From contig CAXAMN010006668.1 in assembly GCA_963970005.1 (NCBI GenBank), forward strand, positions 1,434,940 to 1,498,939: DNA of 64,000 nt. Reading direction: 5' to 3'. Below the pieces are notes generated by a model. The model was not told the origin of the DNA, did no database searches, and worked only from the letters and a program-made list of their open reading frames with translations. This DNA comes from Durusdinium trenchii (taxonomy: Eukaryota > Sar > Dinophyceae > Suessiales > Symbiodiniaceae). The translations under genes and the position numbers were made by a program. Shown one piece after another: positions 34,946 to 46,900 of this stretch (position 1 is the stretch's first letter; every line of letters begins with the position of its first letter).

Positions 34946-35043
34946 GAGGACGCTACTAGGAGCAAAGGGCATCGCTACTAGGAGCAAGAACGCTACTAGG
35001 GGCTCCTGGCCTTAGTACTAGGAGCAAGAAGCTACTAGTAGCT
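34946..35043 (+). repeat. CTACTAG dispersed repeat, site 4
   Basis: Reads GGACGCTACTAGGAGCAAAG...GGGGCTCCTGGCCTTAG...AAGCTACTAGTAGC; the same orientation as site 1. Confidence 0.75.
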
Positions 35044-35579
35044 TTGTTCGGAGCAATCGACGTCTTGGCCGCCATGGTCGATAGGCCATGGGCCAGGGTC
35101 ACCACTTTTTTCGGGTTCCGATTGCAAGGGAACTGTGCTTAGTGGACGAAGGGAAGCCCGACCCCTCCCAACCCATCCGAACTTCGGTCCAGGCATGGAA
35201 TCAGTGTTCTTCTCTTCCTTCGGTGACGATCGTTTATCTTTGTCTTTCCTCATTGAAAAGAAAACATCTTCGACAGATTCGGACAGGATCTCATGAACTT
35301 AGTTAAGAAGAACAACAATGGAAGCACGAACTCTCGCCATCTTTACCCAAGCTTCCAAACTGGTGGATAGAGCTGAACTATATTTCAGGGTGAGCCCCGT
35401 ATCCTCGAAGCTTCAGAAACCACCTTCACCAAGTTGGATAAGTTGGACTTATATAATAAGTTGAAGCAAGTCGAGTTCCTCAAACAATAAGGATGGACCT
35501 CACCAAAAATGATTTCTCCATTTGGTGGTTTTTCTCTCCCCAAAACTGGAAAACCAAGTCGCTCCACTCCGGTCGTTCA

Positions 35580-35720
35580 CTCCGGTCGCTCCAGGAAGGC
35601 CGCCTTGGAGCGGCTCCGGGAGCGCGCACTGAAGCCACCTCCGTGGCGAAAGCCCAGAGAAACGGAGCGGGACACCGGAGGAATCCATCACTTGGGAGAG
35701 AGATCGAGGCCCCCAAAAAG
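35580..35720 (+). CDS. GC-rich exon-like segment, unknown
   Basis: After gctccag a frame reads AALERLRERALKPPPWRKPR, then ETERDTGGIHHLG. It is helical and charged with G/C-rich third positions. The other frames are open too, so the call is weak. Confidence 0.28.
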
Positions 35721-35995
35721 GTCAAGGATCTCATTCTACTGGATGTGGTCAGAGGAACTTCAGTTCTTTTAACGTGTTTTTACTGGATCACTTGGACTGA
35801 TGGACGGATACAAAGGGCACATGTTCAAAGCCCAATCTGGGTTGAAGAAACAGATGTTTTTGTCTTCAAGCTGAACAAGGAATTTCATTGATTAATTAAT
35901 GCTTGCCGGATTTAGATGCATACTGCATACTCAAGTAACCTGAAGATGGAAAAGCACGATGCAGGACGATTGACCAATATTCAAAAAGGCTATTC

Positions 35996-36040
35996 GGTTG
36001 GAGGCCATCGCCATCAGGGTTGGAGGCCATTGCTTTTAGC
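35996..36040 (-). repeat. 21-bp repeat (SDGLQP type), site 2
   Basis: Two units, GGTTGGAGGCCATCGCCATCA and GGTTGGAGGCCATTGCTTTTA. Confidence 0.7.
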
Positions 36041-37450
36041 TTGTGACGCCTCGCGACGCCTTGCGACGCCTCTGAAGCCACCAGAACATCTTGTTAGTCG
36101 CTGTCCTCATCGAGGCGGGGACCGATGGGGGCAAGAGCATCGCTCCAAGGCCTAAGGAGGAACCCAAAGAGGAGAAACCCAAGACTGAAGGCGCGGCATT
36201 GGGCTTTTTGGGCGAGAAGAGATGGGAAAAGGGTAGGTAGGTACGGGTTCTGAACGAGGTAGGTACTTACCCTTTTGATCCCTTTTGACCTTTGGAATAG
36301 TTGGCATTCCCAAACTAGTGTGACCCAGGTTCTAGGTCCATAGTATAGATAGGGGAGCATGGTGACCAACGCAAGCGCTGCTTCGCTTCCGGAAGAGCAA
36401 CAATCATATAGGATGAGTCACCTGCACGTTCTCCTTGATTCACCCTGAGTCAAAGCTTCGGAACCTCTAAAGCGTCTGACTGGCGGTTCCAACAGATGAC
36501 ATGAAGCAACATGAAGCAACAACTCTGCAGAACTTTATAGGTTTGGGGATCCTTTTTCTGGTTCCACGACTTCTTCTGGATGCCAGTCTGAGCTCAACTC
36601 ATCTCATCCGTGTGGGTTCTAGATTTGACTTGAAAACAGGACAGCCGAACTGAGGCACGAACTCCAAAGGAAGGGTTTTTAGTCCCAAGCGAGTGAATCA
36701 TGGGCATCCCTGTCCAACACATCCCTTTGTAACTGCTGGTAATTGGTCTTGTTCTTTCCTGGAAGTGCGAGGTATTTTGAATGTCTCTGCAAACACAGAA
36801 CTTGCAACTTTACATCACTTTACCTTTGCAGAGGAACCTCAGAAGACGGGGATGCAGATCGCCCACAGAGAACACTCACGCTCGCCCAATCGCTGCTGTG
36901 GCTGAAGCTAGACAGTCATCCATCGGGACAGAGATCGTTTAGCGCATTCGCGAGGGATGCCTGGCTGAAGGGCGTGGGGGGACGCTGGGAGATTCAGGGA
37001 GACCCCAGTGCCCCGGGAGTAGAACAAACAGTAAACGGCCCGTTTAAAGGCCCTTGACTCCATTATAGTAAGGCCCCTTTAAAGGCACTCAGGCACTCTG
37101 TGCTTTCCTTGCTTCAACAGTGGGATGTTCACTGGGTGTTTTGCCGGTCGTTCTTTGCTGCGAGACACAAAGGCCTAAGGCCGCCCCTTTTCGCCGGTCA
37201 TGATAAATCCTGCTGTAGCTCATACCTCAGACATTCGATCACATGTAAAATGCGAGTAATAGTGTCTAAGCAGGCACATCCAATGTTCCACTGAGTCTTA
37301 ATGTTCTCCAATGAGGATCAAGCCCCAAAAGGCACCCCTCGCTTGCCCCCCTGCGCTTGGAGAAAAACATTCTTTCTCATCCATGTCCGAGTGAATTTTG
37401 GCCAGTGGGAGGGCCCAACAAACAAGAACTCTCAAGACTCAACATATATT

Positions 37451-37538
37451 ACAACTAGGAACAAGAAGCTACTAGGAGCAAGGGCATCGCTACTAGGGGC
37501 AACAGGCATTTCTACTAGTAGCAAATTAGCGTAGTAGC
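37451..37538 (+). repeat. CTACTAG dispersed repeat, site 5
   Basis: Reads acaactaggaacaagAAGCTACTAGGAGCAAGGGC...; it lies about 380 bp upstream of the predicted start of the protease gene. Confidence 0.7.
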
Positions 37539-37916
37539 GTCAACCTGCAACCTGGAGGGAGGGTCTGGCAGGGTGAACACCGGAGAGATGGATGAGCTGG
37601 AAGGTCTTTGGAGGCCATTCATGGACTTTCTGTTCGACTTCCATGCAGAACTGATGTCTCCAGCAAGGTTCTCTCAAAAACACGGTTTTTCTTTTTTTTT
37701 TTGCGTTGCATGTTCGCCTAGCAGTTCATCGTTATCCATACAGATTCCTCTGCCCTCCAAATCCCACTGGCTGAGGCCTTCGCCTTGTTCAACCTGAGCT
37801 ATTTCAACCGGCATCCCTCTACCATCTTTACTACCATCTCTACATCTATCCACCCACTTGGGGACCTGTCCCCTTGACCCTTACCGAGGGAGACAGAGAC
37901 CCACCGCGGCTGGAGG

Positions 37917-40900
37917 ATGCTGAAGGTCTGTCTTGGGCTCGTCGCCTTCCACGTGAAGGCGAGGTCGCCAGTCATGAGCCTTGCGCCTTGACACGTGCCC
38001 TGAGAGAAGGACAGAATATGACAGAAAATCGGAAATCGTATGCTGCAAATTCGTCTGTTATATTCTGTGTTATTTTTGTAATAGTGTCGTCCTTCTGCGG
38101 CGTTGACTGTCCAAAAAAAAATCCCTTGTATAATATTATAATCCTTTATATATATGTCCTGTGTAGAACTCATGCGGGTCATGCGCATCATCTGAAAGTC
38201 TTGGAAGTCGATTCCATGGATTATTTTTTCAGGAGTCACATGTCGCGGTGGTGTTTAGTCCCATCCAGTGGATGTGACAGGGGCACCCAACTCCTTCCTC
38301 CGTTCCTTCAACACCCTGGGAGAACGTGACTCCGAGCACGGCGATTGCCGGAGGCCCTGAACTTTGACGATTACCTCCAGCGATATGGCAAGGCCCGCCA
38401 GCAAGAAAAGGGGCCCAAGCGGGCCCACGGCGGACCAGGTGTGCCTGGTGTGTAAACACAAGGAGGCCCACCCCCAAAACCCTGAGACCACGAAGCCCAA
38501 AAAAGCCCAAGAAACCCGGCAGGATCTGAGTCCAGAAAGACCCGGGCGGCGCCGTGGTTTGCCATGGTTTTCTGCGGTTCCGTGGGATGAAGGCCCGAGT
38601 CCATCGACCCAGCTACTGCGGGCCTTTGCTTTGTATGTTTGTTTTCATGTGTATGATTAGATGTTCATAGATGTTCGGTGTTACATTCGAGGCTTAGTGG
38701 GTCGCGAAGTCACTCGTTTCGCGTCAAAGTATCAGCGTCGAGCGAAGCGTCGCTGTGTTGAAGCAGAACTCTGTCGGTGGAGAGGTCACTCCCCTCTTCG
38801 TCCTGTCAGGACTATGACGACCCAGAGGAGCCACTTGGAGAGCACGAGTCGAGCACGAGTCGAGTCGAGTCAGGCAGACTGGGTGTTTTTCTGTTTTCTA
38901 ATAGGATCTATAGGGAGACCCTCAACATCCCCCTACCAATGGGTAGACTGGTCAATTGTGCTTCTTCCAGAGGGTCCAACTAGGATAACTAGGAGTTTAA
39001 ATACACACTCATTGGTCCTCGGTGTGGCCCTTCTTGGGCCCTTCAAATGGAGCGTAACCCGAATGAACTGGGTGGCCAGCGGAACCCGTGCACCATTGAT
39101 GTACAGGTTTGTTTCAAGGTTGCCACTGCTTGACCACCATGAAAAGCATCGTTGTCAAATCATGGGGTCACAAAATGTACGAAACCACCCCCCTCCCCTT
39201 TGTGGAGATAGACTGGGCGATGTCAGAATTTTCTCGTGGGTCTGCCAGGTATGCGTACCGCAAGGCTCTCTTCGATCAGCGGGCCGCACGGATTGACGCC
39301 CAGAACGCCATGGGTACGTGGAAAGCAGGCGAGACGCGTCGGCATTCGACACGCGATCGTGTGGACCGCGTCGGGCCGCATGGGGCATCTGGGGTGTTCA
39401 TAGGCACTTTGGTTTTTGGAATGGTTTGGACTTGAAAAGGAAATACGGTCTGATCGAGGACAATGACAGGTGTACGGTGTACGTGCACTTGCTTTGCCCG
39501 TCCTTGTCCATGTTCCAACCAAAAGATGGAGCCTCCGCCGACGGTGAGGCTTCAACGACTTCACAGATGCAACGCCAGAGGAGCTGAAACGGATGATGGG
39601 CTACCGCAAGGAGAGGGATTCGGAGGTCGGTTCTGGTCGTCTCGAGGACGGTCGAAGCGAGCGGTGAACACTTGTGTTGTTTTTTCCATTTCGGAGTCCT
39701 GACACGAATTTTGAATGTTTCTCATGTCTTTGATACCATAAGGCTTTGATTCCTCACTTTTCCTGAATGTTGGAGCAGGTTTGGAAAGGATGTGCACTGG
39801 GAGGGCAGGTATCGGGTACATCGCCATGGATTCTTTTATGAATTTTCGTTCGTTGACCGTCTCACCAGAGTCGCTGGGCATGTCTCGGACGAACCCGAAG
39901 GCGAATTGACAAGATGTCTCCTAGTAGCGATGCCCTTTGCTATCCTTTGCTCCTAGTAGCTTCTTGCTCCTAGTAGTAAGGCCAGGAGCCCCTAGTAGCG
40001 TCCTTGCTCCTAGTAGCGATGCCCTTTTCTCTTTCAACACTTTTTAAGCATCTTTTAAGTAAGTCGAAGGTTGTGGGCATCGAGGGACAACCATGCATAA
40101 ACTGCTTCCAGGATACCACCGTGTCACATGCACATACCGCGGCTTTGCGTATCGCTTTCAGGAGCTGCGTGGTGCAGTGTCGTCACAGGCGAGTGTCGAC
40201 ACCATGGACACCTGCAAGATCCTGCAATGTTTGCTTATCTTTGCTTCATCCCTCCAGAAACACCGGCTCATCTAACAACCATCCTTCAATTCAACTTCTT
40301 AGAATGAGTTGCCCCAAGCTTTAAGCTTCAAAGCACATGAAAAAAAAACACGCCCAAACCGCACGGAGATGGGGAACGCTCATCCTCATCCTCTCGCGTC
40401 TTCGGAGCGAGGCCGGTACCCCACGGCTGAAAGCGGCCAGGCGCCGTGGACGGGTCCACCGGTGGTGCTCGGGTCGTGACCACGCAAAGCCCGGTGGTGC
40501 CGTGGACGCGACCTGGTATTTCCTGCTGACATGAGACATGGAATTGTTCAATTGAAGATGAAGGGATGATGAAGATGGAGTCCAAACTTCATTCATGCAA
40601 GATTGTAAGATATTCTGACTGGTGCTTTGATGCCTTGACCTTGAAGGTGTTCAGATGTGTTCAGAGTGGCCGGCACTCAGGGTATCCCATGAGGAACGAA
40701 TCAAGGTGAATGCCCCCTAGGTGTATAGGGCTGATGGGCTGGAATTTATATATATACCAGACCTTGAATGTGCCAGAAAGATGTCATTGAACAACTCACG
40801 TGGCGGATTTCTGACCCTGAATGGCTAAAAACGGCTGGTCGAGCAAGAGCGGATTGCATGGGGCCCCCTAGACCCCAGTCGTCTTTTTTGTTGGGCCTCT

Positions 40901-43900
40901 CTTCCAATTCGCTACTCATCCCTACCTAACGGTCTTCTACCCATAGACCCACAGTAGTATATTATTTATTATTATTTATATTAGCAATTGGCTGCAGTCG
41001 GTGAACACGGTGATTTCCTGAATCCTGGTGTTGGAGTTGGAGCTGTCCAAAAACCTCCAGCCTCAAAAAAAAGGGGTTCTGGGCTTCCAGACCGGCTTCC
41101 AGACCGGCCCCCTCACCAGGGCGAAGCCCAAGTTTCCCAAGAACTTGGACTGGCGGGAGCGCACTCCCAGCGTGGTGTCCCCTGTGAAGAGCGCCTTTGG
41201 CCACACTCAGTTGGTGGGTGTCGGGTTGGGTGTCGGTTCGTCCATTCGGGTGGGTTGGAAGGGAAGAGGGAAAGGGCAAGGAAGAGCGAAGGGAAGTTGA
41301 AATGTTAGTGCTTGGGAAGAATTGCCAGAATGCTTTTAGCCGATCATATTTGTATGGCTGATGTCAAAAGGGTAGAAAGGGTTTCTGTTCTTGATGCAAG
41401 TTGACTTCAGTTCTTTCCTACTCTTGGCATGGAAAGAAGCATATACCAGAAGAAGGGTTAGTAATTAAGTAGGATAAGGCAAAAGCAGTTGTCCTTCTTC
41501 TTCTTTTTTCTTAATATATGATATGTTAATATTCGTGTTCTTTGTCTTTTTCTTCTTCTTTTTCTTCTTCTTCTTTTTCTTCTTCTTCTTCTTCTTCTTC
41601 TTCTCTTACTTGGACGTTTATGAAATGCGTGTTCTGGAGTATGAATTGAGATCCAGGTAGTCATTTCATAAGCAGATCACACTGGAAAACAAACATGGAA
41701 TTATGTTGAGATTCTGACATCTCTGTGGGACAGAACAAAAAACTCGTTTCATAAACATTCACAATCTCAAGAGCCAAAACAAAAACACACTTAGTCTGAA
41801 CCTGGAGACGGTCATTTTATAAACAACAAGTGTTTTTCATTTGTTCAAGCTTGAGCATGCTCTTTGTGTTACCCCGGGCCGCAGACTTCTGGTTGCCCCG
41901 ACGACGATCCTGGAAAAAGCAACCGGGCCACAGACTTCCGATTGCTTTTTCCCGACCTTGGAAGAAGCAACCGGGCCACAGACTTCCGGTTGTTTTTTTT
42001 CCTGACGACGCTGGAAAAAGCAACCGGGACACAGACTTCTGGTTACTTTGCATACTTGTCGATATCGTTTCAACAAATATTGTGTCTTTTTCCTTTGTGT
42101 TTGGGTCAGACTTCCAAGTCTCAGGCTGAGGTTTCCCCTTTTTCGCAGCTTCTGCTTGCCGGAGACATAGCTAGAAGATGGTGAAAGACTGCAGCAAAGA
42201 ATGCTGAAGAAAAAGTTTGCTCTCTTGTGTATATATGCTGCCTGTTGGGGACGCATTTTTTAAATATGTGGGGCTTTCTTTTTCTGAGGTCATCTGATGC
42301 TGGAGCAGGTCATTTGATAAACCTTATGTTGGTGCCAGACTATTGTGCCAATGTTCGATAAATTGGTTGGAGAAGTCATTTTATAAGCCTCATGGAGCCG
42401 GCACAGGTGATCGTTTCAGAAACAGGCATGCGGGGGAAATCTGAGGAATGTTTTCATAAATCGTTTTGTCTATGAAGTGAATGTCCACAGCCCAGTTTCC
42501 AAGTAAGGGGTATGTTTCGACTACAAGGAGCATGCGGCAGTTGGTCCCGATCCCGGAGCACATCCTCACGAAGTACTTCCCAAAAAGATCTCTTTTGCAA
42601 ACACTGCTGGCGCTTCTTCAACACCAAGACCGACAAAAAGAGGTGCCCACAGAAACATCAAAAACCTATCCGGACGAACGGAAAACACCGCTCTTAGTGG
42701 CCTCCCTCCGACAACATGGAGATGCTTCCGAAATCGCCGCCCTGCTCAACACCACAACCGATGAACTGGACAAGCATTATGGCCTCCACAACTTTACACC
42801 ACCATCTCCTTGACTATATCCGCTTACACACCACAATCTGCAAAACACCACACTCTCACACAACCCTCGCAATTCCACATGCATTGGAGAAGCCACAAAT
42901 CCGGGTCCACGAATCCGACATCACGACCCGACACACTGTATGACCATCAACCCATCAACATCGATGGCATTATGACACACCTTTGGACACTTCTTCGTTG
43001 GCTACCAACTCCACAATTGACGAACCTGGCTGGTATCATACACATACAGGAACGCAAGTGTCTCCCGGCCAACATCGCGGCCATCAGATACTACAGCAAA
43101 AGCATCGGATACCACCTCTACCACATAGCGGCTTTCGCAGTTACCAGCTCTACTAGTCATACAGCCCAGAGCGGCACGCGGCGCAAGCGAGCACAACATG
43201 ATGCATTCTACGGCGGGGTCATAACGCTGGTCAAACATGGCCGGCCTACTGCCCCTTACCTCACACACAGCCAACGCACTATGCAATTTCTTTGTCTACA
43301 AATCCACGGCATCACCGACTACATGAACTTCTACCGTAACCCGGAAGACACAGACGAACACACAGACACACACAAAATGCGGCAGCCCACGCATTCCTCG
43401 CTTTGGGACCTCGCAAGCACTACTGCATCGCATGCGAACACCTGACCTTACCTCTCCCACTGCAGTGACAACCGCAACGCACGATGCACTACAACGCATC
43501 GCTACATACTGTCGGTACACTCCAGCATTTAGGCCCAGGCATTCTAACTCACACCGCCAACCTACGCCACACAGTTTGAGCATGTTTGAGCACACCAAAT
43601 GCGCTACCTCACCTACGACCAACACATAACCTCTAAACTGGTTCACACTTCAGTTCCGCAAGAGGACAGCTGGTCCATGCTTGCCTTGACAGCATGCCTC
43701 CAATCCGTGCTACACAGCGTCCCAACACACTGGCCACACACCAACACCTCTCTCTTTGTCGGTGCGCGCATTCACCAGTCCCACAATACGTACCACAAGC
43801 GCATCTGGCAAACCACAACTCCACCCACCACCTCACTGAAGGCCAACATCGCCCAAGCCTGGCAGTCCGACACGACCGCAGCATCCACCTGGCACCATGA

Positions 43901-46900
43901 CCTTTCTCACCTCGCCATCCGTAGCCCTCCGACCACCGCAACGCTGTCGCAGACGCGCCTCTGGACTACACTCCCACAAGCTCCGTGAAGCCTGGCGGGC
44001 TACGAAAAATTCTACACTTGGGCATCTTCCACCCGTGTCGATGGTAGAGAAGCACAACCACCTCCATACGACGAGAAGCGCGCACAAGCTGCGCGAAAAG
44101 CTGCGCAGGCAACTATACGGTATACGCACCATTTTAGCGTCATGACCGGAGGAGTCATTAGCAAGGCTCGCTACGCCGTTATGACTACCAAGGGACCACC
44201 CTCTGATGACTAACCCGAAGCTTGACGCACGCCTGTTGGCACTCCAATAGCAGACCGCCGCCAATCATCCATATCCCGACCGACCAACTTCAGAAGCGAC
44301 TTGGTTGGCCCAGGGTAGCAATTTGACCACGAGTACAACAGTTCCGTTCTTAGTCACATGGGGACCACTCGTTGCTGCCTCCTACAAAGGAGATACTGCG
44401 ACCCACAGCTGCCTGCAGCCACCCCCCAGCCATGACAGCTCTTACGATGCACGGTTCGCGCGCTGATGCCATCAGTTGCGGGCAGTCATGGCCTGTTGTG
44501 GGCGCATTTCATAGATATGTGGGGCTTTCTGTTTCTGGGGTCATCTGATGCTGGAGCAGGTCATTTGATAAACCTTATGTTGGTTCCAGACTATAATGTA
44601 CCAATTTCGATGAATGTTTGAGAAATCATTTTATAAGCCTCATGGAGCCGGCACAGGTGATCATTTCAGAAACAGGCATGCTGGGGGAATGTCATTTCAT
44701 GCATAAATCAGTTTTGTTTATGAAATGAATGTCCACAACTTGGTAAGGGGTACGGTATGTGTAGACTATATATTTGTTCAATTTCTCAGTGTCTTTTAAT
44801 GCTGGTACAGTACATCTCTTGGCGATGCCTGCAAGCATCAGGTCAAGGAGGATGCGGCAGTTGCTGGGCATTCGCTGCAGCCGAGGTCATCGCCACTTGG
44901 TCACAAGGATGTTCACCAAGTGCCAAGAAGAAACTGTCCGGACGCTCCAGTAGAAGAGCAATCACAAACAGGGACCTGCAGATTCTATTCACACCTACTC
45001 ACCAATTCAGATTCGCTGTTGTTTTCAGCCGACCCTTTTCGACACTTATCTTCTCTTCACGTGACGAAAGGGTTAGAGCTTACTAAGGAAAGCCACGTGG
45101 CGATCAAGACGGGCGTTCTTTTGTCCTTGTCTCCTCAGGTCGACTGTTTCAGTGTTCGATGATCCCGGAAAACCGAGGGCGGAGGGTCTGGAAAACGGCA
45201 TGCTGTTCTTGCGCAATGTGGTATCCTCGTGATCCTGCAGCATCCGCCAGCCTCAGCCCGGTATGATGATGAGTCAAACCAAAATTAAAATCACCTGTTG
45301 AACTTATCAGCTGATTTTAACATGCATGGCCTGGCAAACAGTACTTGAGATGGTGATGGTCCTTCTTTTTATGTAGGCAAACTATTGCAAACTTGGGTTT
45401 GCGCAAAGGACTCCAGTATGTCGTGTGTTGCTGAGGTTTTGTCTTTCGTTCCCCAAACCTATACACAGGGCAAGGCAAACTCTGTGGCCTGTAACAATCA
45501 GTAGATTTGACGCCTGAGCCGGCACGCCAGGAGCTCACCTTTTGCACTCCGAATCCCAGAAGATGTGGCGGCACTGGCGGCTGCGCGGGTGCAACGAGCC
45601 AGTTGGCCTTCGACTACATCAAGCAGCAAGGTGCGCATGGGGCATCTTTCTGCCAACACCAGCGGTGTGGGGTTTTAGGCGTTTGGGCCATTTGGGTGCA
45701 TCTTGCAACGAACGCGCTGTGGAGCGAACCAACCATGGCATCAACAAATTGTGAATTCGTCAATATCTACTATGTGTAGTGTGATATTGCAAGAAGAAGT
45801 TCACGGTGTTGGGCAGTTTATGCCTAGCAAAGTCGTGGGAAATTTGTTTTTGGCGGACAGAGTGTAGTGAGGCTGCATGCATATTGCATATACACTTTTT
45901 TGGGGGGAAGTCTAACAGTCTAACAGGAAGTAAGACTTCTGATGAAATCTGTTTCTTCCACCACCTTCAGGGATTTGCCCCTCTGGGAAGCGAACCGACT
46001 GCTCCGGACCCGACAGGACCAGGGTTTGGTAAGGTCAGGTTTTGAGACTGGACCTTTTCCAGTGCTGACTTACTTATAGTTATTTGGACCCCCATGCAAA
46101 AGACATCCTGGGTGCCAGTGCCATCTACTCTGAAAACCAAGGTCAGCAGGTTTCATGAGGTTTCCAAGGCGGACATTCTTAGTTGTTTGGTCTTTAAGTT
46201 GGGAAACTCAGGGCAAGCCAGGCAATCCTGATGGCACAATCAAGCCTGAACACGGTGAACCTCCGCTAGTGGGTGCTGGTCTACCTGTGTGGAGCTTTTG
46301 GTGTCCACACCCACTTGTAGTACCCATTTTGCATGACTTTGCCTACCCAACACGAAGATCAAGGATATCTCGTGGACATCTAGACATCCAGTTCGATGGC
46401 AGGCACATAGAACGAACGGATCTATCGTGAGCTCCAGGTGGTGTCTCAGACATCTGGCAATATCCTTACCTTAGTGGCACCAAGTACGCCAGCCTGGAGT
46501 GCCACTCAGTTGCGCCGGTGTGCATGGGACATGATGTTGGTGTGGGGCTTCCAAGGTTTCAGCTTTCAGGTTCGGGGACGGGTGTATTTTGGGGATGAGT
46601 CCAAGCTAAAGGCTCGACGGTTGTTCTTGGTTTTTGTTTGGTTTTGTGGGAGAAGTCGATATGGGAAGATCTCCAACTCAGCACATGTTCAACCCGACTC
46701 CTGGGAAAGCGCACTTTTGTGTCGGAGCAGCAACAAAAACATCGTACCGGACAGGACTTTCACACGGATATTCTGCTGTGACAGGCCGGAGGAGACAAAA
46801 CTCATGTCAGGCCTAGTTTTGTCTCCTCACCATGACATCCTCACCAGACATGTCTCCTTTGCTATCCTCACTGATTGTGACATCCATCTGTCCAAGACTA

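Noticed and set aside
38661..39296. 211-codon plus-strand ORF
   Set aside because: It overlaps the protease propeptide exon at 39249 in a different frame and falls mostly in its intron; composition is irregular.
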